Shown one piece after another: positions 1-8,107 of a DNA stretch of 64,000 nucleotides. The position numbers and the translations under genes are program-made. Within the stretch, counting starts at the first letter, position 1. Each line of letters starts with the position of its first letter. The DNA is from Deltaproteobacteria bacterium (GTDB taxonomy: Bacteria > Desulfobacterota > Desulfuromonadia > Desulfuromonadales > JAAYDE01). Location: assembly GCA_016934985.1 (NCBI GenBank), contig JAFGRU010000036.1, forward strand, positions 27,100-91,099, in the 5' to 3' direction. The notes beneath the pieces are model-generated. The model saw only the letters and a list, made by a program, of their open reading frames with translations, searched no databases and was not told the origin of the DNA.

Positions 1-350
1 TTGTTGATCAACAGGAGAAAAGCCTCGGGATCGATAGGCTTAAGAAGGTATTCGGTTACCCCTTTTTTCATGGCCTGAACCGCCAGGTTAACGTCTTTCT
101 GCCGGGTTACCGCCATGATTTCCTGATCGGGGCTCAATTGCCTGATCAGTTCCGCCACTTCCAGGGAATTTTCCTCCCCAAGATCCATATCGAGAATTAT
201 AAGGTCAAATTCCTCGCGGTAAACATGATCCAGGCCCTTGCTGCCACTGAGCGCGGTAACGACCCGATAGCCTTCGGCGCCGAGAAGGTCTTCATAAAAA
301 CGCCGAAAAAACCGCTCATCATCGATTGCCAGGATTCTACCCTTTGCCAT
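1..350 (-). CDS. Response regulator receiver protein (3' end beyond window)
   Basis: Reading the minus strand from an ATG at 350 gives MAKGRILAIDDERFF and an open frame to the window edge, so only about the first 116 residues are seen. It has the receiver-domain hallmarks. An acidic pair (DD, residues 10-11) is followed by the phospho-acceptor Asp in the strand LIILDMD and by the conserved Lys in YLLKPID. The output domain, if any, is outside the window, so it may be a stand-alone CheY-like protein or a larger regulator. It lies 113 bases downstream of miaB on the same strand. No partner kinase is visible beside it. Function beyond phosphorelay reception cannot be stated. Confidence 0.85.
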   Translation of the reverse strand, partial: MAKGRILAIDDERFFRRFYEDLLGAEGYRVVTALSGSKGLDHVYREEFDLIILDMDLGEENSLEVAELIRQLSPDQEIMAVTRQKDVNLAVQAMKKGVTEYLLKPIDPEAFLLLIN

Positions 351-463
351 GAGCCATCACCAATAGGTTGTAATCCGGAATTTCCCGAAGGAAGCGGGAA
401 TCGTCAAAAAAATGAGAGTCAGAGATGCTTTTTTAAGCACATCATAAACATATTGCGGGACAA

Positions 464-1786
464 TTAAATTTTAACAGATTCTCCCAATTGGGAGTTTTTA
501 TAAGAAGCGATAATTTTAACCGGGACCGTCCGGCCGATCAGCTCCGACCCGCCGTTGAAATTGACAATCCGGTTCCAGACCGTTCGCCCGAAGATCTGAC
601 CGTTGCCCTGACGGCTCTCCCCTTCCACCAGAACCGGGAAGTTTTTGCCGACATCTCCAGCCCAGACTTCCAGACTGATCTGCTCCTGAATGTCCAGAAG
701 GCATTGAAATCGCTGCTGCTTCACCACGCCAGGGGTTTCGTCTTGCAAATTCAAAGCCCGTGTGTTGGGCCGCGGCGAATAAAGGAAGGTAAAGGCGTCA
801 GCGAAGCGTACCTCTTCAACTAAAGCCAGGGTATCTTGAAAATCTTCTTCAGTCTCGCCGGGGAAACCGACGATGATATCTGTGGTCAAGCGGATATCAG
901 GGCAGACCCGCTTCAAAAAAGCTACTTTGTCCAGATAGGCCCGACGGCTGTAACCCCGCCCCATAAGCCCGAGAATCCGATCGGAACCGCTCTGAAAAGG
1001 CAAATGGATATGACTGCAGAGTTTGGGCAAGTCGGCAAAACACTTGATTAACTCATCGGATATATCCCGAGGATGGGAGGTCACAAAACGGATCCGCTCA
1101 ATTTCAGGAATCTCATGGACCCGGACCAGAAGTCCGGCAAAGGAAAGTCCATCAGGAAGATAATTGCCATAAGAATTGACGTTCTGCCCGACCAAGGTGA
1201 CTTCGCGGGTGCCATTTTCCGCCAGTCGTCGGACTTCCGCGACGATTTCCGTACTGGGGCGGCTTATTTCCCGGCCCCGCACATGAGGCACTACACAATA
1301 GGCACAAAAATTATCGCACCCCTGCATCACCGTAACAAATTGACTGATGCTTCCGTCGCAACGTCTTGTCGGGAACAGACGCAGACGGCTCTCCTTGTCC
1401 AGAAAGGCGACTTCATGACTGCGCCGCCCCTTCTTTGCATTTTGGATCATTTCCGGTAAGCGGTGAATATTATGGGTACCAAACACCACACCCACATGGG
1501 GAAGCTGTTCCAAAAGGCGTTCACCTTCCTGTTGGGCGACACAGCCGCCCACGGCGATGATCAACTCGGGATTGCTCTCTTTAAGGGGCTTGAACTGCCA
1601 GAGGTGGCCGACAACCTTTCTTTCCGCTTTTTCCCGGATAGTGCAGGTGTTGAGCAGAATCAGGTCGGCCTCTTCCGGGATGCTGGTCGGCTCATAGCCC
1701 ATTTCCTCCAGTAAACCGGCAATCTGTTCGGAGTCCACGACATTCATCTGGCATCCGAAAGTCTCCAAGTAGAATTTTTTTTCCAT
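464..1786 (-). CDS. miaB: tRNA-2-methylthio-N6-dimethylallyladenosine synthase MiaB
   Basis: A radical-SAM methylthiotransferase that adds a methylthio group at C2 of i6A37 in tRNAs reading UNN codons. The N-terminal UPF0004 domain has its three cluster cysteines at about residues 12 (GCQMN), 48 (NTCTIR) and 82 (GGCVAQ). The radical-SAM cluster motif CDNFCAYC lies at about 157-164, and a TRAM-type RNA-binding segment closes the protein. The frame is open further upstream to 1930, but the ATG at 1786 begins the canonical MEKKFYLETFGCQMN and gives 440 residues, the normal family length. The last codons contain a short palindrome (481-494). The upstream 860 bases hold no clear gene. Confidence 0.95.
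   Translation of the reverse strand: MEKKFYLETFGCQMNVVDSEQIAGLLEEMGYEPTSIPEEADLILLNTCTIREKAERKVVGHLWQFKPLKESNPELIIAVGGCVAQQEGERLLEQLPHVGVVFGTHNIHRLPEMIQNAKKGRRSHEVAFLDKESRLRLFPTRRCDGSISQFVTVMQGCDNFCAYCVVPHVRGREISRPSTEIVAEVRRLAENGTREVTLVGQNVNSYGNYLPDGLSFAGLLVRVHEIPEIERIRFVTSHPRDISDELIKCFADLPKLCSHIHLPFQSGSDRILGLMGRGYSRRAYLDKVAFLKRVCPDIRLTTDIIVGFPGETEEDFQDTLALVEEVRFADAFTFLYSPRPNTRALNLQDETPGVVKQQRFQCLLDIQEQISLEVWAGDVGKNFPVLVEGESRQGNGQIFGRTVWNRIVNFNGGSELIGRTVPVKIIASYKNSQLGESVKI
481..494 (+). terminator. Terminator-like palindrome inside the 3' end of miaB
   Basis: CTCCCAATTGGGAG is a perfect 14-base palindrome (5-bp stem, AATT loop) followed on the plus strand by TTTTT, the layout of an intrinsic terminator. 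On the minus strand it codes the end of MiaB and is followed by an A/T-mixed stretch. No plus-strand gene lies upstream, so it would act only on antisense transcription; it may be chance. Confidence 0.3.
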
Positions 1787-2579
1787 AAGTGCCAAATCCC
1801 TATCGATTTTGCCGAAATGGTAAGTGGATAGATCGAGAAAAGTCAATGGATTTCCCGGGCCGGAATGCCACCCGGCAGGACTTCCCGTACTTTTACCCCA
1901 ACAAAAGAAGACTTCTGCCATAACCGCCAATTTAAATATCAGCTCTTGAGTGGCGGCTCAACTTTTAAAAATGATTCTTTCGACTACGAGCTGCGATCTA
2001 TCACCTAATAAGTCTATTAAACGACAAAAAACCGGAAAACTTCCAGGTCATTTTGTGGCAGTTCGGGGCAGCTGAGGCTCACGCGTGTTCCTGTTCTGCC
2101 AAAAAAATGGAGCGATTCCAATTCGGTCTCTTAAAGCTGAACCAGAAACCTTTTTATCCGGTCAAAAGGTTGGCCTACCGTTCAAGACGGGAGACCAAAT
2201 CCGGTCCAAAGAACCCAAAAATAGTAAAGAGCGTAAAAGTTTTTTAGCTATTGGACACGAGCCTGGGAAAACTATCCGACAGCCAGATATAACCCTGCAA
2301 TAAAAAAAACGATTATAATGAGGGCGCATTAGGCGGAGTCTGCCCTCCTTTTATTAGACCTGCCAGAAAAAAAGCCAATGGACACAGGGCCGGACCGCCC
2401 GCGAAGGACGGAAAAAAGGGCTGATTTTCACCAGGGGTCCCGGCTCTACCGATGACCAAACTAAAAATGGAAAATCTTAAATATCAGTCCTCAGTCTGAT
2501 ATCTGGTTCGTTTTTTCTTTCGACAACCTGACAAATCAAATAATCCCCAGGAACGCTTTTGAAAAACTGTAAATTAAAC
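1787..2579. other. Intergenic region without a supported gene
   Basis: About 790 bases between the miaB start and the iclR promoter. Short open frames occur (for example 2053-2303) but they have no recognisable protein features, no good ribosome binding site and odd composition. A candidate hairpin at 2320-2347 is the only structured element noted. The stretch must hold the miaB promoter on the minus strand, but no strong consensus was recognised. A small RNA cannot be excluded. Confidence 0.5.
2320..2347 (+). terminator. Candidate intrinsic terminator
   Basis: GAGGGC (2320-2325) pairs with GCCCTC (2342-2347) around a 16-base loop and is followed by CTTTTATT on the plus strand. On the minus strand an A/T tract also follows about 10 bases away. 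It lies in the gene-free stretch, so it may end an unannotated transcript or isolate the downstream iclR operon. The stem is only 6 bp. Confidence 0.35.
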
Positions 2580-2607
2580 TTGACAATAATATTGCGGGAA
2601 ATATAAT
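2580..2607 (+). promoter_or_regulatory. Sigma-70 promoter of the iclR/TRAP operon
   Basis: TTGACA (2580-2585) and TATAAT (2602-2607) match both consensus hexamers exactly, with a 16-base spacer. Transcription should begin near 2614, inside the left arm of the adjacent inverted repeat. Such a strong promoter in front of a regulator fits one that is normally held shut by a repressor. Confidence 0.8.
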
Positions 2608-2608
2608 T

Positions 2609-2645
2609 ATTGCACGATATGAAATAACCATTCACATTGTGCAAT
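2609..2645 (+). promoter_or_regulatory. Inverted-repeat operator overlapping the start of transcription
   Basis: The arms ATTGCACGATATG (2609-2621) and CACATTGTGCAAT (2633-2645) are inverted repeats matching at 11 of 13 positions, with a perfect outer ATTGCAC/GTGCAAT and an 11-base spacer. The left arm covers the expected transcription start and the right arm lies 10 bases before the iclR ATG. Binding of the IclR protein here would block its own promoter. This is inference from position; IclR proteins commonly bind inverted repeats near their own genes. Confidence 0.65.
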
Positions 2646-2654
2646 AAAAAACAT

Positions 2655-3434
2655 ATGACATTCATAAAATCTATCGAAAAAGCTGTTGACGTCCTTTCCT
2701 GCTTTACTCTTGAAAACCCTCTCCTCAGGGTTGTCGAAATCAGTCACCTGACCGGCCTGAACCAGAGTACCGTCTCACGGATTCTTTCTACGCTTGCTAA
2801 AAAGCAATGTATTGAACAGATCGTGCCCAGCGGTAAATATCGACTGGGGATTAAATTTCATCAGTGGTCTGCCGTACTTCGTCATAAAACGAATTTGCCG
2901 GACCTGGCGCGACCAGTGATGGAGAAACTTCGGGACTCTTGTGGGGAAGAGGTTACCCTCTATGGGCTCGATGAAAATCGAAGAATCTGTCTTGAAGCTG
3001 TAAAAAGCCATTTTGACTTGGCGAAAGTCACACCGGTAGGCAAGATTTTACCCCTTCATTGCGGCGCGGCCGGCAAGGTTCTTCTTGCTTACCTTACACC
3101 CTCTGAACGAAAGAAATTTATCAGCAGTAAAGGCCTGGAAAAATTTACCCCTGAAACCATCGTTAATCCAGAGGAGCTGGAGATGCATCTGGAAAAGATC
3201 CGCCAGGATGGTTATGCGGTAAGCCAGGGTGAGAGGGAAAAAGGGGCTTATTCGATTGTCGCGCCGATTTTTAATCAAAATAAGAAAATAGCGGCAAGCC
3301 TTTCCGTAAGTGGTCCGATTTTCCGTCTTTCTGAAACAGCGTTAAAGAAAAATATCGAAGCTGTTCAGCATGCTGCAAATGAAATTTCAGTGCTCCTAAG
3401 CAAATCCAATTTGAATCACAGACAGAATAGCTGA
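2655..3434 (+). CDS. IclR-family transcriptional regulator
   Basis: A 259-residue regulator with an N-terminal winged helix-turn-helix (about residues 5-60, containing LTGLNQSTVSRILSTL) and a C-terminal IclR effector domain (about 80-250, with GAAGKVLLAYL and a late YAVSQGEREKGAYSIVAPIF). Such proteins sense small carboxylic acids or aromatic metabolites and control adjacent catabolic genes. A TTG 18 bases upstream could also start the frame, but it lies inside the operator arm, so the ATG is preferred. No Shine-Dalgarno is evident for either. It is followed in the same direction by the TRAP transporter genes and is the obvious local regulator of the operon. The effector is unknown. Confidence 0.9.
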   Translation: MTFIKSIEKAVDVLSCFTLENPLLRVVEISHLTGLNQSTVSRILSTLAKKQCIEQIVPSGKYRLGIKFHQWSAVLRHKTNLPDLARPVMEKLRDSCGEEVTLYGLDENRRICLEAVKSHFDLAKVTPVGKILPLHCGAAGKVLLAYLTPSERKKFISSKGLEKFTPETIVNPEELEMHLEKIRQDGYAVSQGEREKGAYSIVAPIFNQNKKIAASLSVSGPIFRLSETALKKNIEAVQHAANEISVLLSKSNLNHRQNS

Positions 3435-3456
3435 TGAGGTTTCCCTCAAAACGGTT

Positions 3457-3467
3457 TTGCGATGCAA
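3457..3467 (+). promoter_or_regulatory. Possible second IclR site upstream of dctM
   Basis: TTGCGATGCAA is a perfect TTGC/GCAA palindrome in the 104-base gap between iclR and dctM. Its right half extends to TGCAATAAAA, which is identical to the sequence at the right arm of the iclR operator. It may be an auxiliary operator. No promoter hexamers were recognised beside it. Confidence 0.3.
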
Positions 3468-3538
3468 TAAAATCAGGATTATTAGAGACAGAACTTAGCA
3501 AACCATTCGGACGGTTAATTTTCGGGAAAGGTTTTTAA

Positions 3539-4813
3539 GTGGCGCTACTGGCTTTGATCATTTGTTTTGTGCTGTTGCTGCTGATCGGATTCCCCATTGC
3601 CTTCAATCTGATTCTCAGTTCGATTGTCTATCTCCTGATTGGAGATTATCCCCTGACACTGGTTTCCCAAAGAATGTTTCAAGGGATGAACGGTTTTGCT
3701 CTGCTGGCCGTCCCTTTCTTCATTCTTACCGGACAATTAATGGTCAAGGGAAGTCTTCTCAAGTCACTGACCGATTTCGTTAATGCGTTTGTGGGACATG
3801 TGCGAGGGGCTCTTGCTCTTGTGACTGTCGGCACCTGCCTTTTTATGGGGGCCATTGTCGGCCTTGCGGTTGCAGCCACTGCTTCACTGGGTTCTTTTCT
3901 TATCCCGATGATGAAAGAGGAGGGATACTCCGCAGGGTACGCTTCCGGAGTGATGGCATCGGCCTCCCTGCTCGGACCGATCATGCCACCCAGTGTCTTG
4001 ATGATCATATATTGCATTTCCGTCGGTCGAACCTCAATCGCCGGCATTTTTCTCGCTTCCATCGTTCCCGCCGTCATGATCGCCCTCGCGCAGATGCTGG
4101 TGATTTATTTTTTGGCCCGAAAGAGGAATTACCCCTGCCATGAAACCGGAGACTGGCCGGAAAAATGGAGACAGTTCAGAAAGGCCTGCCCGGCATTGAT
4201 GCTGCCGGTCATCATCCTTGGCGGAATCTTTGGTGGGATATTCACCGTAACTGAAGCCTCGGCAGCGGCCGCCGCCTATGCTTTTTTCCTCTCCATGTTC
4301 GTCATGAAAGATGTTAAATGGTCCGATCTCCCCTCCATTTTTATGGAGACGGCACTTACTTCCGGTCTGGTCATCATGCTCGCGGGAAGTGCAACTATCA
4401 CCGCGTGGGCCATCTCGAACGAACAGATTATTCAGACCGTAAGCGGTCCCATGTCCCAGATTCCGGTCTGGCTTTTCCTTTTTTTGCTGAATATTCTTCT
4501 CCTTATCAACGGCATGTTCATGGATGACTATGCCTCTGTCATCGTCCTTGGACCGATCCTGGCTCCCATCGCCTGGGCAATGGGAATCGACCCTCTCCAG
4601 ATCGGGGTTATCATCTGCGTCAACCTGGTTATCGGATTAGCCACGCCCCCGTTTGGGATCACCCTTTTCGTTACAAGCCCGATGGCCGGAGTCACCATCG
4701 AACAAACGGCCAAAGAAGGTTTGCCGATGATCCTGATCAGCATCCTGGTCCTTTTCCTTGTTACTTACGTCCCGGCCTTGACTTTATGGTTACCCCGAAT
4801 GTTCGGCTATTAG
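3539..4813 (+). CDS. TRAP transporter large permease (DctM type)
   Basis: The 424-residue large membrane subunit of a tripartite ATP-independent periplasmic transporter. These use a sodium or proton gradient to move organic acids delivered by a periplasmic binding protein. The protein is hydrophobic throughout, with around a dozen predicted membrane helices. It contains the family-typical segments GAIVGLAVAATASLGSFLIPMM and ASLLGPIMPPSVLMIIY in the first half and VNLVIGLATPPFGITLFV in the second. The start is GTG at 3539. It precedes the binding protein and small permease genes, an unusual order for these loci, where P-Q-M is more common. The substrate is not readable from this subunit. Confidence 0.93.
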   Translation: MALLALIICFVLLLLIGFPIAFNLILSSIVYLLIGDYPLTLVSQRMFQGMNGFALLAVPFFILTGQLMVKGSLLKSLTDFVNAFVGHVRGALALVTVGTCLFMGAIVGLAVAATASLGSFLIPMMKEEGYSAGYASGVMASASLLGPIMPPSVLMIIYCISVGRTSIAGIFLASIVPAVMIALAQMLVIYFLARKRNYPCHETGDWPEKWRQFRKACPALMLPVIILGGIFGGIFTVTEASAAAAAYAFFLSMFVMKDVKWSDLPSIFMETALTSGLVIMLAGSATITAWAISNEQIIQTVSGPMSQIPVWLFLFLLNILLLINGMFMDDYASVIVLGPILAPIAWAMGIDPLQIGVIICVNLVIGLATPPFGITLFVTSPMAGVTIEQTAKEGLPMILISILVLFLVTYVPALTLWLPRMFGY

Positions 4814-4894
4814 ATAGGTTGGCAGTACGGCAATCCAAGATTCCCGAACTGTCGTTTTGAAGTAACGGCTACAATTTAAAAAGGAGGTAGGATC

Positions 4895-5923
4895 ATGAAA
4901 AAGAGGCACCTTTTTACCGGCACAGCTCTCTTGGCGGCATCGCTATTCCTATTTTCGGGAATAGTATTCGCCAAAACCACAAAAGCAAGAATTTCGGTCT
5001 GCAATTCCATGACCCACCCGCAAACGATCGGCCTGATGCTTTTCAAGAAATATGTTGAAGAGGAAACCAAAGGAGCGGTGGAAATTGCCATCTACTGCAA
5101 TTCCCAGCTTGGTGGAGAAAGGGAATCCGTTGAGCAGGTCAAAAGCGGGGCACTGGAAATGGCGACGGCCTCGGCTGGCCCTCTGACAACCTTCAACAAC
5201 AAATTCATGGTCCTGGACATTCCCTTTGCATTTGACAGTTATGACGCCGCATGGGGAGTACTGGACGGACCCATGGGGCAAAAACTTCTGGAATCCAGTG
5301 AAAGCATCGGCCTGAAAGGTTTGGCTTTCATGGAAAATGGCTTCCGTCATGTCACCAACAACGTCCGGCCTATAAACGGCCCTGCAGACCTTGATGGCAT
5401 CAAGATCAGGACCATGGAAGCTCCCATGCACATGGCAAATTTCAAAGGTCTCGGCGCCAACCCGACCCCTGTCCCCTGGACTGAACTCTACATGACGATG
5501 CAGCAGAAAATTGTCGATGGCCAGGAAAACCCTTTGGCTAACATCTGGGAATTAAAGATGTATGAAGTACAGAAGTACACCTCGCTGACGGGACATATTT
5601 ACGACCCGATGCCGCTGGTCGCCAATCTGGCATGGTTCAACAAATTGCCCAAAGAACACCAGGCCATCATTGAAAGGGGAGCGCTGTTGGGACAGAATTA
5701 CAGCCGTTTCGTCAATCAAGCCCGCGAGCGGGAACTCGTCGAAAAGCTTGAGGCCAAGGGGATGAAAGTCAACGATTTATCGGCCAAAGCCAAGGAGGAA
5801 ATGAGAAAGAAATCTCAGGGAGCAGTCGTAGCCCAAATAAAGTCCAGCACCGACAAAAAATTTGTCGACGAGTGGCTCGAAGCAATCAAAGCCTTTAATA
5901 AAGATGTAAATGCCGGAATGTAA
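4895..5923 (+). CDS. TRAP transporter substrate-binding protein (DctP type)
   Basis: A 342-residue periplasmic solute receptor. A signal peptide covers residues 1-26 (cleavage expected after VFA), and the mature part is a DctP-family fold. The family segment LDGIKIRT contains the arginine that salt-bridges the ligand carboxylate. The strand TELYMTMQQKIVDGQENPL is the standard signature around the ligand site. A strong Shine-Dalgarno (AAAGGAGG) precedes the ATG at 4895. The ligand is therefore almost certainly a carboxylic acid, and the genes downstream suggest a 2-hydroxy or polyhydroxy acid. A stable hairpin just after the stop may protect this message so that more binding protein than permease is made. 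Confidence 0.93.
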   Translation: MKKRHLFTGTALLAASLFLFSGIVFAKTTKARISVCNSMTHPQTIGLMLFKKYVEEETKGAVEIAIYCNSQLGGERESVEQVKSGALEMATASAGPLTTFNNKFMVLDIPFAFDSYDAAWGVLDGPMGQKLLESSESIGLKGLAFMENGFRHVTNNVRPINGPADLDGIKIRTMEAPMHMANFKGLGANPTPVPWTELYMTMQQKIVDGQENPLANIWELKMYEVQKYTSLTGHIYDPMPLVANLAWFNKLPKEHQAIIERGALLGQNYSRFVNQARERELVEKLEAKGMKVNDLSAKAKEEMRKKSQGAVVAQIKSSTDKKFVDEWLEAIKAFNKDVNAGM

Positions 5924-5932
5924 GGATGCCTG

Positions 5933-5972
5933 GCCGGAGGGGATGGGCTCCCATTGCCCTTCCCCCTCCGGC
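5933..5972 (+). promoter_or_regulatory. Intercistronic stem-loop after dctP
   Basis: GCCGGAGGGG (5933-5942) and CCCCTCCGGC (5963-5972) form a perfect 10-bp stem with a 20-base loop that itself contains ATGGG/CCCAT. There is no T-tract, so it is unlikely to be a full terminator. It lies in the 106-base gap between dctP and dctQ, where a 3' stabilising hairpin or partial attenuator would raise dctP expression over the permease genes. Confidence 0.6.
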
Positions 5973-6029
5973 AATCGAAGCCCGGGAAAAATCTTTCTGA
6001 GTAACGTAGAAGCAGAGTTTTCGGAGAAC

Positions 6030-6545
6030 ATGGAAATGGACGAGGGAAGACTGGAAACGCTCTGTAATTATCTAGAGAAAATTACCTTGGGGATAACCAT
6101 GGCCATGTGCGTGGTTATGCTCGTCGTCGCCTGGATGCATGTGATCAAAAGGTACGTCTTTAATGACGCACTCACTTGGTCCGAGGAATTTCTCCGCTTC
6201 GCCATCGTCTGGTATGCCCTTCTGAGCGCAAGCATTCTTTACAAACGCAACGGCCATTTGGGCATCACCATTTTCCGCGAAATGATGCCCGAGAAGGTGC
6301 AGAGGATTCTGGCCAGGTTGGTAATCTATTTCGGCGTGCTGACCATTGTTGTGGTGACCGTTTTTGGGGCCGTTCTCGTTTATAACACCCGCGCTCAGAT
6401 TACGCCCGCTCTCGGAATTTCAGTCAGCTGGCCCTATGCGGCCATTCCCGTCAGTTTTTTATTAATGACGGTTTACGGCATCATGCACATTGTTCGGGAC
6501 ATCAAAGGACTTCCGCCCCTTCATGTGGACCATGTTGACGAATAA
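6030..6545 (+). CDS. TRAP transporter small permease (DctQ type)
   Basis: The small four-helix membrane subunit that pairs with DctM. From the ATG at 6030 it has 171 residues with four hydrophobic segments. The first is followed by KRYVFNDALTWSEEFLRF, matching the DctQ signature that includes the conserved W(S/T)EE before helix 2. The frame opens earlier, at 5910 and overlapping dctP, but the hairpin lies there, and a GGAG Shine-Dalgarno sits five bases before 6030, so the later start is chosen. With dctM and dctP it completes a transporter. It is followed by a 232-base gap and then the racemase gene. Confidence 0.9.
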   Translation: MEMDEGRLETLCNYLEKITLGITMAMCVVMLVVAWMHVIKRYVFNDALTWSEEFLRFAIVWYALLSASILYKRNGHLGITIFREMMPEKVQRILARLVIYFGVLTIVVVTVFGAVLVYNTRAQITPALGISVSWPYAAIPVSFLLMTVYGIMHIVRDIKGLPPLHVDHVDE

Positions 6546-6777
6546 AAACAATTATTATCATTTCCATATTTTACCGAGGTAACAAGGATTTTCGCCACAT
6601 ACACCAAACAGCCAGCGGCGGAAATTAAAGGCTGTATTCTTTGACAAAAATGGAAAAACTCCTTTAGACAAAATCGCATGTCCGCACTTTGACACAAAAG
6701 AAATTTTCCGCCCTCGAGCCCGGCTGTATCTATCGGCTCTGGGACGGTTTCTATAAAAATCTTAAACCGGGTGAGAT
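6546..6777 (+). promoter_or_regulatory. Gap with repeated TTGACA boxes before larA
   Basis: The 232 bases between dctQ and the larA homologue contain TTGACA at 6641-6646 and 6689-6694 and a related TAGACA at 6665-6670. An 8-bp inverted pair, GGCGGAAA (6617-6624) and TTTCCGCC (6705-6712), surrounds them. This could be an internal promoter or a regulator site. No good -10 hexamer accompanies either -35-like box, so the call is weak. Confidence 0.3.
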
Positions 6778-8082
6778 ATGTATTCCCTTGTAAGGAAAAA
6801 CGGAACTGAAACCTTTCGTGACGACCTCGAAGATGTAACAATTTCAACTCCCGTCAAGAATTGCCTCGGACTTTTGCAGATCCGGGAACCCTCCCCTCTC
6901 TCCTGGCCCGAAGATTTCAGTTCAGCCTTTGCAAGCCCAATCGGCACTCCTCCGTTGCGTGAATTGGGGGCTGGAGTCAAACGGGTTGCCGTGATCGTTT
7001 CCGATTCGACACGCGGCGTACCCACCTCGGCTGTCATGCCGATGATATTAAAGGAACTGGCATTCGCAAACATCCCCCCCCAGAAGGTGACCGTTGTGAT
7101 CGCAACAGGCGTTCACCGGCCGGCAACCTCCGAAGAGATCAGTGCAATCGTAGGAATCGACAATGCGGACAAGGTAAAGGTAGTCAATCATGATGCTTTT
7201 GCCGCGCATGAGTTGGTCAACCTGGGAAACACCTCCTACGGAACGCCGGTTGAAGTCAACAGGCACGTTTACGAGGCGGAGCTGAGAATCATCGTCGGCA
7301 AGGTGGAGCCCCACGAGTTTGCAGGTTTTTCCGGAGGGCGGAAATCCATCCTTCCGGGAATCGCCGGCGAAAGTGCTATCCGCCACAACCACCGTCCGGA
7401 AATGCTCATGTCGCCCATTGCCCGTCCCGGGCAACTGGAGGGAAACCCAGTCCATCTCGATATGCTTGAGGCTGCCCAAAAGCTGGGGGTGCAATTTACA
7501 ATTAACATGGTTCTCAATAAATCCGAAGAAACCATTGGCATTTTTACCGGAGGCCTGCAGGAGGCTCACCTTGCTGCGGTCCAGTTCATGCGAAGCTTCT
7601 GCCAGATCACCTTGAACCAGCAGCCCGATGTCATTGTCACGACCCCGGGAAAACCTCTGAACATAGATTTCTACCAATCGGTAAAACCCCTGATCGCCCT
7701 AGCCCCGGTAATGGCGCCCGGAAGTGTTCTCGTTCTTTATTCCTTCTGCCGGGACGGGCTCGGGACCACGGATATGCTGATTCCCTATGAGGGGGCAAAA
7801 AATATTGACGAGGTAATAAGCCGCCTGAAGTCCGATTATCGAATTCAGATGGATCACGCTCTTCTGATCGGCAAAATCCTTCAGCAGGGGGTGCATATTA
7901 TCATAACCACTCCTCATGTGAGCTCCGCGGTTCTTGAAAAAATGTTCCTTGCGTCAGCGAATTCGCCTCAGGAGGCCTTGAATCAGGCCCTCCAGATAAT
8001 TAAAAAACCGAACCCATCGGTTTTGTTTTTTCCCCAGCCCCAACGGGCTTTAACCGTTTTGAATCAGGCAACAACCAAATAA
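6778..8082 (+). CDS. LarA-family nickel-pincer hydroxyacid racemase/epimerase
   Basis: A 434-residue homologue of lactate racemase LarA. Members invert C2 of 2-hydroxy acids by hydride transfer to a nickel-pincer nucleotide that is covalently bound to a lysine. The key residues are all present: DSTRG (76-80), catalytic His113 in GVHRP, His179 in EPHEFAGFSGGRK with Lys189 as the cofactor attachment site, and the His203/His205 pair for nickel. It is therefore likely active if the cofactor-making genes larB, larC and larE exist elsewhere; they are not in this window. Known relatives act on lactate, malate, hydroxyglutarate, phenyllactate or gluconate. Given the neighbours, glycerate or another polyhydroxy acid is plausible, but the substrate is inference. 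Confidence 0.88.
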   Translation: MYSLVRKNGTETFRDDLEDVTISTPVKNCLGLLQIREPSPLSWPEDFSSAFASPIGTPPLRELGAGVKRVAVIVSDSTRGVPTSAVMPMILKELAFANIPPQKVTVVIATGVHRPATSEEISAIVGIDNADKVKVVNHDAFAAHELVNLGNTSYGTPVEVNRHVYEAELRIIVGKVEPHEFAGFSGGRKSILPGIAGESAIRHNHRPEMLMSPIARPGQLEGNPVHLDMLEAAQKLGVQFTINMVLNKSEETIGIFTGGLQEAHLAAVQFMRSFCQITLNQQPDVIVTTPGKPLNIDFYQSVKPLIALAPVMAPGSVLVLYSFCRDGLGTTDMLIPYEGAKNIDEVISRLKSDYRIQMDHALLIGKILQQGVHIIITTPHVSSAVLEKMFLASANSPQEALNQALQIIKKPNPSVLFFPQPQRALTVLNQATTK

Positions 8083-8107
8083 GAGGATATTAAAGGAGTT
8101 AACGACC

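Noticed and set aside
464..1930. Longer miaB starting at 1930
   Set aside because: The 48 extra residues are not conserved; the family start MEKKFYLETFGCQMN begins at 1786.
2053..2303. Two overlapping short plus-strand open frames in the miaB-iclR gap
   Set aside because: No Shine-Dalgarno, no recognisable motif, overlapping frames and composition unlike the neighbouring proteins.
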